A DNA stretch of 64,000 nucleotides from assembly GCA_033060915.1 (NCBI GenBank), contig CM065388.1:25937001-26001000 (forward strand), written 5' to 3'. The position numbers and the translations under genes were made by a program. How positions within the stretch are numbered: position 1 is the stretch's first letter; every line of letters starts with the position of its first letter. The DNA is from Euryodendron excelsum. Taxonomy: Eukaryota; Streptophyta; Magnoliopsida; Ericales; Pentaphylacaceae. This document shows positions 1 to 10,329 of this stretch, one piece after another. A model generated the notes under the pieces. The model did not search any database, was not told the origin of the DNA, and saw nothing but the letters and a program-made list of their open reading frames with translations.

Positions 1-405
1 CCCCTTTCCAATCCCTCTCTCGAGACAGTTTATTCCTCGAGACGGTTCCAAATCAGGCGCGTCTTTTCGAAGACGGTAAGTCCCCTTTCCAATCCTTCTC
101 TCGAGACAGTTTATTCCTCGAGACGGTTCCAAATCAGGCATGTCTTTTCGAAGACGGTAAGTCCCCTTTCCAATCCCTCTCTCGAGACAGTTTATTCCTC
201 GAGACGGTTTCAAATCAGGCATATCTTTTCGAAGATGGTAAGTCCCCTTTCCAATCCCTCTTTCAAGAAAGTTTATTCCTCGAGACGGTTTCAAATCAGG
301 CATATCTTTTCGAATACGATAAGTCCCCTTTCCAATCCTTCTCTCGAGACAGTTTATTCCTCGGGACGATTCCAATTCAGGCACGTCTTTTCGAAGACGG
401 TAAGT
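1..405 (+). repeat. 81-bp tandem repeat in LTR U3, five units
   Basis: The segment CCCCTTTCCAATCC restarts at 1, 82, 163, 244 and 325, an exact 81-bp period. Each unit carries CTCGAGACAGTTTATTCCT, CCTCGAGACGG and TTCGAAGACGGTAAGT. The array is cut by the window start. The same array occurs at 44541-44880 with an 87-bp period, the 6-bp difference being an extra ATTCCA. Because 81 and 87 are multiples of three, reading frames stay open through the array on both strands. I regard those frames as by-products. Confidence 0.9.
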
Positions 406-429
406 TTCCTTTGGTAACTTCCAGAGAAT

Positions 430-1060
430 TCTATTTATAGTGTTCTCAACCTCTCTTTATCTTTCTGGATCATTCTGAGTCAGTTCTGGCCAACCCGGTA
501 GAAAATGACCGTTTTGCCCCTGGTGGGCCGGTCTCCTTTTTTGACCACACTGGCTCTGGGTATTAAACCGGTAATCCTCTAAGATTACTTCTTATAGTAT
601 TCTCAACCTTCTTCTATCTTTCCGGATCATTCCGAGTCAGTTCCGGCAAACCCGGTACAAAATGACCGTTTGCCCCTAGTGGACCGGTCTCCTTTTTCGA
701 CCACACCAGCTCTGGGTATCAAACTGGTATTGCTCTGAGATTACTTCTTATAGTATTCTCAACCTTCTTCTATCCTTCCGGATTATTCCGAGTCAGTTCC
801 TGCAAACCCGGTGCGAAATGACCATTTTGCCCCTGGTGGGCCGGTCACCTCTTCTGACCACACCGGCTCTAAGAATCAAACCGGTAACCTTTGGGAACAT
901 TCTAAATAATGTTTTCAAATCCCAAGTCTTCTTCCGAGACAGTCCAAGTCTGTCCCAGCAGTTTCTCGGTCTGATTGACCGTTTTGCCCCTAAAGGCCCG
1001 GTCAACCTTTTCGACCCATCTTATCCTCATTTCTCAAGTCATATACCTCCAAGACACTAT
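430..1060 (+). repeat. About 157-bp direct repeats in LTR U3
   Basis: Four degenerate units are anchored on GACCGTTTTGCCCC, followed by GGTGGGCCGGTC and a GGCTCTGGGTATCAAACCGGTAA segment. The anchors start near 507, 664, 820 and 977, so the spacing is 156-157 bp. Matching repeats lie upstream of the promoter in the other complete LTRs, for example 26360-26700, 45310-45800 and 56630-56960, and inverted at 15300-15800. The position upstream of the TATA box suggests enhancer-like U3 repeats, which is an inference. Confidence 0.8.
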
Positions 1061-1280
1061 TTTAAGTGTTCCTGCTCCTTTCCAGCCTTCCGGGTCATTC
1101 CCGACTCCTTCAAATCATTCCCGGACTTTCCGGAGTCACTCTTGGTGAAGCTAGGCTAAAATTGCATGGTAGTCACTAGTACAGGCACCCAAATCTAGTC
1201 AAAGATACGTTGCTTGCCGACCTTAAATATTTACTAAATGGCTGACACCAATAGTAGTGGCGCCAAGCCAAAAAATGGCC

Positions 1281-1303
1281 TGGCGCCACTCCTAGTGGCG
1301 CCA
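1281..1303 (+). promoter_or_regulatory. Perfect GGCGCC palindrome upstream of the TATA box
   Basis: Arms TGGCGCCACT and AGTGGCGCCA flank a 3-base centre. A second, weaker copy follows at about 1319-1341. The palindrome lies about 55 bp upstream of the TATA box. Equivalent palindromes sit at 46051-46073, 21162-21184, 27006-27028, 57195-57217 and inverted near 15033-15055. Confidence 0.8.
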
Positions 1304-1356
1304 GTGTAAATTCTAGCCTGGCGCCACTGCAACAGGTGCCAGTGTTATCCAACCTC

Positions 1357-1364
1357 TATAAATA
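1357..1364 (+). promoter_or_regulatory. TATA box of A-type LTR
   Basis: TATAAATA follows the palindromes and precedes a conserved leader with several AAACCCTA (telobox) motifs around 1446-1515. The same order is found in the other long LTRs, which supports this as the element promoter. Transcription would start about 30 nt downstream. Confidence 0.8.
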
Positions 1365-1676
1365 CAAAGCCTCTTCCAACGTGAAAAGGATTCACAAAAT
1401 CAACCTAAAAATCATATAATTCGATATACAGAGCTCGAGCACCTCCTAAACCCTAGCTTCCTTAGGTTTTCCAAACCCTAGCCACCATACACTAAACCCT
1501 AGCCTCCTATACACTCATACACACCCCCATACACTCATACATTAACTTTTAACCCTCCTTCGAAGACTTGAAGAGTTGCAATCTGAAGTTTGAAGCTTGA
1601 AGACAACTCTTGAAGATTGAAGACAAAGCTCAAGACGAAGACCGAAGAAAGCAAGGCGCGCAAAATAAACAAGATA

Positions 1677-1687
1677 CAAGGTAGGTT
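1677..1687 (+). other. Conserved splice-donor-like site in LTR leader
   Basis: CAAG|GTAGGT has its GT at 1681, 324 nt after the TATA box and just before a C/T-rich tract. The same site recurs in all other copies: GT at 5838, 21509, 27397, 43243, 46474 and 57619, and at 14682 on the minus strand. It may be the donor of a leader intron whose acceptor lies just upstream of gag. Confidence 0.5.
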
Positions 1688-2239
1688 CTCCATTTAAATT
1701 TTTGCACTTCCCCCTCTCTCTTCTCTCTCCAACCCACTTGGGTTTTCTCTATTTTAATCCCCCATCTCTTCCCCCCCCCCCTCCTTTTCTTTGCATGCTT
1801 GAAATAAGGGGATTCCCGGTCCATGTGTAGGATTGGGCTATTGGAGAGTCACCGTGTTGGGGGCTTTCTACTAGTCTAACCAGACATCACATGGGTTCGG
1901 CCCCTTTGATTATGTGGTGAAGCCTTAACCTTGTATGTTCACGACCCCAAAATTGCATTGTGCATATCATAGTCTTGTATCTTCCAAAAGTCGTTTTCAA
2001 AGTTGTTTTCAAAATCGTTTTCAAACTTGTTTTCAAAATTGCATCAAAATCTCTTTTTCAAAAACTTGTTTTCAAAACCACAATCCTAGGGTGATTCTAG
2101 CCTTTCCATGGCTAGGGTTGCTTTAGGAAAGTGTTATATTTAAAGTGACCGGCATGTTCCATATTTTCAACCCTTGTTGTTTTCAAAACTACTTTCCTAA
2201 AGTGGTTCTAGCCCTTCTATGGTTAGAATTGCTTTAGGA

Positions 2240-3850
2240 AAGTGAGATGTTTTCACACTTCCTAGAAACTCTATTTTCAAAAAACTCTTTTCCTAAAAAT
2301 CTCTTTCAATATAATTTCCTAAAACTCTCCTCTTCAAAGTTGTTTTCAAAAACTCCCTCCAAAATCTATTTTTCAAAGCTTCCTTTTTCAACTCTTTTCC
2401 AAAAACTCTTTCTCCTCAAAATTTACTTTCTAAAAACACTCCCTAAATTCACTTTCATAAAAACTCTCTCCAATAATCTCCTTCCAAAGATCTTTCTAAA
2501 AACTCTCTTCCCAAAATCTTCCTTCTAGAAATTTCCCTCTAGGATTTTCCTTCCAAGAAACTCGTTTCCAAAAATACACTTTCCAAAAACTCCTTCTCTT
2601 TAAAATCTTTTTCCAAAAACTCTATCTTCAAATTCACTTTCCAAAAACTCCTCCCTAGGATTCCTTTCTAGAAAACCTTTGTTTCCAAAAGCGCACTTTC
2701 CAAAAATCTTCTTTCCTTAGAGCCCAAGTCAAGCCCTAGAACTCACAATTAGGAAACCTTAATTTTCTTTCCAAAAATATCATTTTCAAACTTTGCCCCA
2801 AACCTAGGTTTCCAAAACCTCTTGTTTTCACATCCAAACTATACACGTTTCCAAAACCTATTTTCTACGTCGAAACTATAATTTTCCAAATCTAGGGTTT
2901 CTAGAATCTCCCTTTCCAAATCCTTGCCAAATCCTATCTTTCCTTTAGGAAACCAAATCAAATCTCCCCATTTAGGAAACTAGATCCAATCCTCCGTTTT
3001 TGGAAACGAAATCAAACACTTCTTTTTAAAAACAAAATCCAATCCCTTCCTAATCCAAATATTTCCTAAACGAAATCCTTCCTAACCCTCCACTTTCCTA
3101 AGCCTTAAGTTTCCAAAACTTGAACATAAAAATCTTTCCTAAATTTTAAAACTCAACTTTCAAATTTTCCTAATTCAACCATTTCCTAATTCTACCCTCT
3201 TTTCAAATCTTAACTTTTCAAACCTAAGTTTTCAAACTTTTCCTAAACTCAAACCTTTCTTAATCTCGAGATTTTCTAAAACTCTAAAACTTTCTAAATC
3301 CTAAACTTTCTAAATTTCAAATCTTTCCAAATCCAAAGCTTTCTAAACTCAAAACTTTCTTATTTTCAAAACTTCTTTGTTTTCTAAACTGTCCAATTTT
3401 CAAAACTTCCCTATTTCAAAAACATTCCAAATTCAAAACTTTTCTAAGTTGAAACTTTCTTAATTCAAAACTTTCCTAAGTCGAAACTTTCTTAATTTCG
3501 AAACTTTCTTTGAAACTTTCCTAAATCGGACCTTTCCTAATTCAAAACTTTCCTAAATCGGACCTTCCTAATTCAAACATTTCCTAAATCTAATCTTTCC
3601 TAGTCTCTTAAACCTTCCAAGTCAAGTCAAATCTTTCCTAAGTCTCTTTCTTGAGTCTAGGTTTCCTAAACCTCCATCTTTCCAAAACAAGTTTAAATCT
3701 TTCTTCCAAGTTCTATCTTTTCAAATCAAAATTCAATCTTTTCAATTCCAAAATTCCAAATTCCAATTTTCAATCCTCTATTTAAAGTTCAATCTCTCAA
3801 TCTTCTAATCGAATTTCCAATTCAATCTCTTTCTTCCAAATCAATCTCTT
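2240..3850 (+). repeat. G-poor degenerate short-repeat tract
   Basis: About 1.6 kb is built of variants of CTTTCCAAAAACTC and CTTTCCTAATTC, repeated every 12-18 bases with almost no G on this strand. Equivalent tracts lie at 22200-23130, 27950-29450, 34376-34921, 47040-48630 and 58190-59660, and inverted (C-poor) at 12720-13990. It has no coding potential; open frames inside it are compositional. Confidence 0.85.
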
Positions 3851-4579
3851 TTCAATCGGACTCTGGTCCAAATTACGACTGACTTGATTCTTCCAAAAGG
3901 ATACGTAGGCAACCCTCATGGGTGCGGTCACAACATTTTTCAAGTTTCTATTTTCACAACTTTTTCAAATCTCAAATTCCACAATTTCTTTCAAATTTCA
4001 AATTCCTCCATATTTTCCAAATTTTCAATTCTACAATCTTTTCAAATCTCTAATCTATTTTCAAACTTCCAATTTCAAATTTCTATTTCCAAATTCGTAT
4101 TTTCAGATTTTCAAACTTTCCAATTTCAATTCCATCTCTTCAAATCTGTTTTCAAATCAAATCAATTTTAAATCAATCTCTTTCCAAATCTATTTTTCAA
4201 TTCTCTTTCCTTGCACTTGCATATCATGCATCATGATAGTTTCTTTTCAAACATTATTTTCCAAGGTGGATAGGATTGAACTATAGTTGGTTGAAGACTC
4301 TCATAGGTGAATCTAGGATAGATTGACATGTAGGTACCGAAAGGGCGGGATAGGGTGATGGCTTAGTGCGTCTTCCCTACACGTAACCAACCTCCAAACT
4401 TAGTATCACTGTTTTCGATAGACCAAAAGGAGTTATTTTTCAAAGAGGGCCAAATGTTTTCCAAAGGTTGCCAAACAACCTGTTTTTCTTAAAAACCCTC
4501 TCTTGAGGAGATATTTTCAAAATTGTTTTTTAAAAACCCTAAGTGTAGTCTTCGGATTATGTTTAGTTTTTAGGTGACC

Positions 4580-4613
4580 TAACTCAACTTAATCAAGTTA
4601 GGTGGCGACTCCA
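4580..4613 (+). other. LTR-end stem followed by primer-site mimic
   Basis: ACCTAACT and AGTTAGGT form an 8-bp inverted repeat with an 11-nt loop. TGGCGACTCCA (4603-4613) follows at once and equals the first 11 bases of the primer-binding site used by the related elements at 23886 and 53072. The same arrangement is kept about 150-170 bp before the end of the other long LTRs. Confidence 0.7.
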
Positions 4614-4669
4614 AATCTTTTTCCAAAAGCCCTTTATTCGAATCAGATTTTCAATTCAAACCTAGTCGC

Positions 4670-4693
4670 ACTCATTCTTCTAGGAGGGTGAGT
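4670..4693 (+). other. Conserved LTR-end hairpin
   Basis: Arms ACTCATTCTTCT and AGGAGGGTGAGT pair along their length if G-U pairs are allowed. Copies lie at 9127-9150, 23786-23809, 30153-30176, 49446-49469, 52980-53003 and 60399-60422, and on the minus strand at 12083-12106. Several base pairs differ between copies while pairing is kept. Confidence 0.7.
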
Positions 4694-5565
4694 TCTAATG
4701 AGAGAGTATAACATTTTTCCCGCTTGTGTGAATATTCCTCGAGTGCAAAAAATCTGGGCGCGACAGCTAACATGACACAAATCACTCTAGACGGTAAGCA
4801 TACCTTCCAAGAGCATCCCCAAATAGTCCAGCATGCTCAATATGTCATTCCAACCCATTTGAACTCCTTTCGACCAATTCCGGTCTAAATGACCATTTTA
4901 TCCATGGCGGCCCGAGCATGGCTTGAAACCACACCGGTTTTGGGTACCAAACTGGCATACCCTATTCTGCACCCATATACAATCTAAGGTGAGTCTCGTG
5001 GCTCTGGACACTTCCAAGTCAATGAGAGTCCCCTAGAGCATCTCACAGACGCTCCACTAGGGTTATCTTTTTCTCGGATTCCCTGATCATAACGCACCAT
5101 CAAATGACTTGAGAAATGCGTAAATTAGAGAATTCTCAAAAGTACTCCAGTATAATTTCCATTGGTACGGTTCGATTGGAGAGATCGCTTCTGAAAGGCC
5201 CCAATCACGTGGCCTAAAAATTGTTACTTTTGAACACTCACGGAGCATATCACAGATGCAATGCAAAAGTGTGTTTTTGTACACGCTTACCGAGACAATA
5301 TCTCACTCTTTCGAACACCTTTGAAACTCTTCAAAAGTTCTCGGTTAATGGAAAACAGTAGGAGAACGTCGTGGACGTGACCGATTGTCCCTAATCATTT
5401 TTTGGATTGCACAATTATCGACAAAGTTAACATAAAAATTCCCAACGTCGAAGCGTATGCTATATGTGCCCAGATTTTGATCAAATTGATCAAAACTTTG
5501 CTTGCTCCCCAAGTTAAGTCAGTACAAGGAGTGCCACTGACACTCATTTAGTGGCCTAGTACAGG

Positions 5566-5582
5566 CGCATGTACTACATGCG
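5566..5582 (+). promoter_or_regulatory. Palindrome upstream of B-type TATA box
   Basis: CGCATGTA and TACATGCG form a perfect 8-bp inverted repeat around one C. A related CACATGTG segment follows near 5604-5611. The sequence is unlike the GGCGCC palindrome of A-type LTRs, but its place relative to the TATA box is the same. Confidence 0.65.
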
Positions 5583-5640
5583 TTGGCCAAATTTTGGCTA
5601 GGCACATGTGCTACATGCGCTAGCCACCTGAAAGTTTGCC

Positions 5641-5648
5641 TATAAATA
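5641..5648 (+). promoter_or_regulatory. TATA box of B-type LTR
   Basis: TATAAATA precedes a leader starting GGCCTCCCCCTCTATGTATTC, as in the related LTRs. The donor-like AAAG|GTGG lies 197 nt downstream at 5838. Confidence 0.7.
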
Positions 5649-7213
5649 TAGGCCTCCCCCTCTATGTATTCCAGAGCTGAAAAAAGGAAGGAAACTCTGC
5701 CCAATTCGATACAGAACTCCGAATATCCCCAAAAACTCCAAATATTCCAAAGATCTAAACCCCTTCAAGCTCTTCCAAGTCTCTCCAAGTTCAAGGCTCT
5801 TCCACCATGATAGATTGAAGAAGAATGAAGGCCAAAGGTGGTATTCTCTTTTACATTTTGTCATTTCCACTCTTCTCTTCTTCCTCATAGCCTACTTAGG
5901 CTATTATCTATTTTAAACCCCTATCTTCTACCCCCTATTTTTGCATGCTTGAAATAAGTGAGCTCCTAGTTCATACTTAGAGGAAAGCTTGTGAGAGCCA
6001 CTGTGTAGGGAGATCTCTCACAAGCCTACTTTAAGATGGTATGGCCTTGGAGCACTTTGCAATTTGGTGTAGTCTCTAGCCTTGTATGAATCCATGATCC
6101 CCTTTGCATATGGTTACCATGCTCATGTTTTGCATGCTTGGCTCCATCTTCATGATCATTACCATTTTTCAAGAATTTTCACCACCTCCATTTCTATGTC
6201 ATTCTCAAACTCCACATTCAAATGTTTTTCTAAAAATGGTTCTAAGAGTTGGTTCTATGAAGCCTAGGTCAAAATCTCAATTTCTACACCCTAGAAAACC
6301 CCCTTTAAGGTCCCTTGACTTCATTTTGCATCCTCACATTTTATTATTTTTCAAGTTGCATTAAAATAGCTTTCAAACCCACCTCTTTTATGTTGATTTT
6401 CAAAGATTCACTCTCTTGAGCTTTATGGTTGAAATGGTCCCTTGGAACCTTCTTTTGAGTGGTTTTCTCATTATCTTGACCATATGAACCCTAGCTTATT
6501 AGAGCGGCTCCCTAAATCTTAAAAAATGATTTTCAAAACAACCCTCTTCAAGAAAGGTTTTCAGAAGTTCACTTTGTTTAATTTGCATTAAAATGATCTT
6601 TCAAAACTACTATCTTCATATTGATTTTTAGAAGTTTTGCTCTCTTGAATATTATGATTGGAATGGTCACATGGAGTCCTCTTTGGAGTGATTTCCCTCA
6701 AATCAACCATATAAACCTTTATTCCTTAGAGTGGTTTTTGACATCTTAAAAATAGTTTTACAAAGCCTCTTTACCAAAAGTAATTTTCAAAGGTTTATTC
6801 TCTTTAGTTTTCAATCAAAGAAGTTTTGAAAAAGTATCTTGTATTTATTGAATTTCAAGGTTTTCACTCTCTTAAGTTAGAGATTATAATGGTCCTCATG
6901 AAGCCTTCCTTGGAATGGCTTTCTACTCTTGACCATATAAACCCTACACTTTTTAGAGACAATTTTCATGGAAATGATCTTCTTCAAATTTACATAATTC
7001 CTTGAACTTGTTTTCCAAGTTCTCTACACTCACACCATGATTTTTCAAAACCTATTTTCAAAGTGCATGCACAAAACCACCTTCCCAAAATCACTAGGCC
7101 CAAACCCTAGTTCAAAAGTACCTTTTCAAAACCACTAGACCCAAACCCTAGTTCAAAACCATCTTTCCAAAACCACTAGGCCCAAATCCTAGTTCAAAAT
7201 CACCTTCCAACCC

Positions 7214-7436
7214 TAGTTTAACTTGAGCTTAGTTATCTAACCTTAGGTTAACCTAACCTAAGTTAGTTAACCATAGGTCACCTTAACCTTAGGTTAATCT
7301 AACCCGAGTTAGTTAACGTTAGGTCACTTTAACCCTAGGTTAACCTAACTCTAGTTAGTTTACCCTAGGTCAATCTAACCCTAGGTTAACTTTACCCGAA
7401 TCAGTTAACCCTAGGTTAACCCAACCATGGTTAGTA
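7214..7436 (+). repeat. CCTAGG/GTTAAC array in B-type LTR
   Basis: The stretch is a chain of AACCCTAGGTTAACCTAA and AGTTAGTTAACC segments. It recurs at 49686-50010 and, inverted, near 39985-40115, so it belongs to B-type LTRs. It shares the AACCCTA core with the plant telomere repeat but is not a regular 7-bp telomere array. Confidence 0.75.
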
Positions 7437-9126
7437 AGCTTCAAGATTCCAATTCAACGACCCCTTTTCGAATGATCTTTCAATTCAAAACCATTGTCAT
7501 AACATATTTTTAAAAACATCCTACTCTCTTGAGATTTCAAAAATCAACTTCAAAATCTTATCAAATACTTCTATATTCTATCTTCAAAAATGCTTTTAAG
7601 AAATTCTCTTAAACTTGTCTCGACTAAAATGGCTAGAAACTAAACATTTTTCAAAATGCTTCAAAAAATTCACAACCCTAAAGTGTTCCTAACCCTTTTA
7701 TGGTTAGGGATTGCAACGGAAGGTGATACATTGAATGCAACCTTTGATGTTGTTTATATTAGGGTCCCACAACCCTAAGTGTTTTCAAAATCTTTTTTTA
7801 AAAATGATTTTCAAACATCACATTCTTGAAGCAACCCTAATCCTTCCATAATTAGAATTGTTCAAGTAAACGTGAGATATTCAAGAAGGGTTCTATAACC
7901 CTAAAATTTTAAAAATGAGAAGAGAAGTCTCTAACCCCTTTTCCAATAATGTTTTCAAAACTCATAGCCCACAAGGAGTTTAGTTCTTCAATGACTAACC
8001 TCCTAAAGGTGATGAAACATTAAACATGACTTTCATAAGGTATCAAGAAACTACTTTCAAAAGTTTTTCAAAGATAAGTTCGCAAGAGCAATTTCCAATC
8101 CAAACTTTACCTCCTAAGTTTTCAAAACAAGACCTCAAAACATTTCCAAAACTCCCTTGAGTTACCTCAAAACATTTCCAAAACTCCCCTGAATTGTTTC
8201 AAAATATTTTCAAAACTTCTTTGAGTTATTTCAAAACCTTTCCAAAACACCCTTGAGTTGTTTCAAAACCATTTCAAAACTCTCTTGAGTTAATTTCAAA
8301 AACATTTAAAATCATCTTCAAACCCAATTTCGAAAACACTTTAGACATCCCAATTCCTATTTCAAAGGCATTTTTCTAAACTCTCAAGTTCTCTTTTTCC
8401 AAAGACCTCAAAGCGTCTTCCAACCTTTCCAAAGACCTCAATATGTCTTCAAAGCATTCCAAGGGCCCCAATGTGCCTCTTCCTATCGGACCCTTGCCCG
8501 AGCTACAAATGACTTGATTCTCACCAAATAAGATATGTAGGCAACCTAAAATGGTACGGTTATAACCTTTGTTTCAACCTATGTTCCTTTTCCAAAAGTT
8601 TCTATCAATTTAAGATTTCTATTTCAAATCCCTTCAAAACTTTCATATTTTCAAACATCTTTTTCAAAACATACATCATGCAACATTCATCCAAAAAGTG
8701 ATGACCAAACCTATTTTTCAAAATTCTAAAGTGGATATTAGTAACCGGTTATTCAAGTGAGTGAACTAAGGGTGATTAGACAAGTAGGTACCGAAAAGGC
8801 GGGGTTGGATGATGATCATAGGATATCTTTCCTACACGTAACCAACCCTTGAACCATAGATTTCTAGTTTCAATACCAACCCAGAGTCATGTTTTCAAAA
8901 CAGCTTTAAAACATTTTAAAAGGTTGCTAAAAACCCCTTTTCCAAAAATAAAAAAAAAACTTTCTTAAGAAGGACATTTTTAAAACGATTTCGAAAAACT
9001 TAAGTTTAATCTTCAGATTATACTTAGTTTTAATTGACTTAACACATCTTTAACTATGTTATGTGGCGACTTCAAACTTTTTTCAAAAGCCCTTGTTTGA
9101 ACCAATTTCCATTCAAACCTAGTCGC

Positions 9127-9150
9127 ACTCGTCCTTCTAGGAGGATGAGT
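9127..9150 (+). other. LTR-end hairpin, B-type copy
   Basis: Arms ACTCGTCCTTCT and AGGAGGATGAGT pair fully with two G-U pairs. It has the same position relative to the LTR end as in the other copies. Confidence 0.65.
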
Positions 9151-10329
9151 TCTAACAAGAGAGTACCGTGCTTTTTCCCGAGTCAAGAGAGCTTGGTAAA
9201 AAACCGGTGCGCGACAATTGAAACATAAAGATATGGCGGATTTCACACACATGAGTAGGTAGCCTTCCCTTCTTGTCACATAACAATGGTAGTTGCACTC
9301 ACACTTACTGATAGCCCTTTCCATAAGTGATGGGAGAGGGAATCGACAAAAGGTTAATATGGGTGTGAGACAATCCGCAAATATTTAACAATGGTGGAAC
9401 CAGTTAAAATAGATCATAAAAGCGGATTCCAAATTCTAAAAGTCTCAAGAAGTGTGCATTAAGACAAACATGAATCACCAATATGGTAAAGATCATCAAA
9501 ACCATTGACTAATATTTATGCATGTGATCATGCACACAATATTCAATCTCAAACAGGCATGTAGATTAATTTGTTTCTAATTGAATATTTGCCCTAGTGA
9601 TTGTGCATGTATAGGACAAACACTATGAAAAATCTTTTTGGTTTTTCTAATTTTTTTTTTCAAAGATTCAATCATCCCAAGCTTGCCAATGTGTGTTAAT
9701 CTTCCTTTTAAGGGTGCAGCTACTTACTGCTTTGCCAAGACATCCTTTAGGGGTCACTTCTTAGACGACAACGAGCTACGTGATTGATTCTCATCTCTCA
9801 CCCCTTTGTATTCCCTTTTCTCTACACTTCCTATTTCTCTCTTCCCTCTTTTTCGAGTCAAAGATTGTTTTTGTTGAAGGTGGTGCTTTTGTTATCCCCT
9901 CCTCCAGGTTAGGGTAAAACATTTCAATGGAAATTCCTAAAGGCAAACAACATTCACAGAATGTGATGAGACAATTGATATAAATATGAAAACTTTGACC
10001 CATTTTCGTCATATGATTTTTTTTACATGCTCAGTTCTTAATTTAAAACCTAAATTCAAAAATTCAGGCTTTAGAATACATCCTTCTTTTTTGTAGAACC
10101 CTTTCAAATGGGTTTAGGGACCATGCCAGCTTGCTCCACACTTGGTGCACTGGCTGCTTCATTAAATTGTGCGAGGCTGAGTGAAGCACCATTCGTGATA
10201 TTATAGGTGTGAGTGATCACCATTTTTTTATGGATTTCTTCTTTCTCCTTATTTGTTTTGTGGCTTTAGGAGCCGTGCCTAGTCTACCCCTCTAAAACTT
10301 ACATATTCTCAAGGTCTGCCCTTTCTTTT

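Larger units (their letters stand above)
1..4765 (+). mobile_element. Long LTR, A-type (5' end outside window)
   Basis: This is the 3' part of a long LTR of the TGTAAGCACC...GCGCGACA family. It shares the whole order of landmarks with the complete LTR at 44370-49541: U3 tandem repeats, GGCGCC palindromes, TATA box, telobox-rich leader, donor-like GTAGG, poly-C tract, G-poor repeat tract, the block around GGATACGTAGGCA, and the terminal hairpins. It ends in CGACA at 4765. The sequence that follows is B-type LTR and not a primer-binding site, so this is either a solo LTR or the 3' LTR of an element inserted in the B-type LTR. The expected target duplication would be GCTAA (4766-4770), but the left copy lies outside the window. 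Confidence 0.85.
4766..9216 (+). mobile_element. B-type long LTR, 3' part, host of the A-type LTR
   Basis: This shares its layout with the B-type LTR that starts at 41063 (leader, GCATGCTTGAAA segment, CCTAGG/GTTAAC array, LTR-end hairpin) and ends GTGCGCGACA at 9216. Its 5' part was displaced by the A-type LTR that ends at 4765 and lies outside the window. The next sequence, ATTGA (9217-9221), belongs to the minus-strand internal region of element X, so this LTR or its parent element inserted into X. No primer site follows, so it is a solo LTR or a 3' LTR. Confidence 0.8.

Noticed and set aside
1..405. CRISPR-like array
   Set aside because: Units are contiguous 81-bp direct repeats with no unique spacers. 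The context is a plant LTR.
7214..7436. Interstitial telomere
   Set aside because: The AACCCTA words are not in a regular 7-bp register and alternate with GTTAAC and CCTAGG. The array belongs to the B-type LTR and recurs in its other copies.
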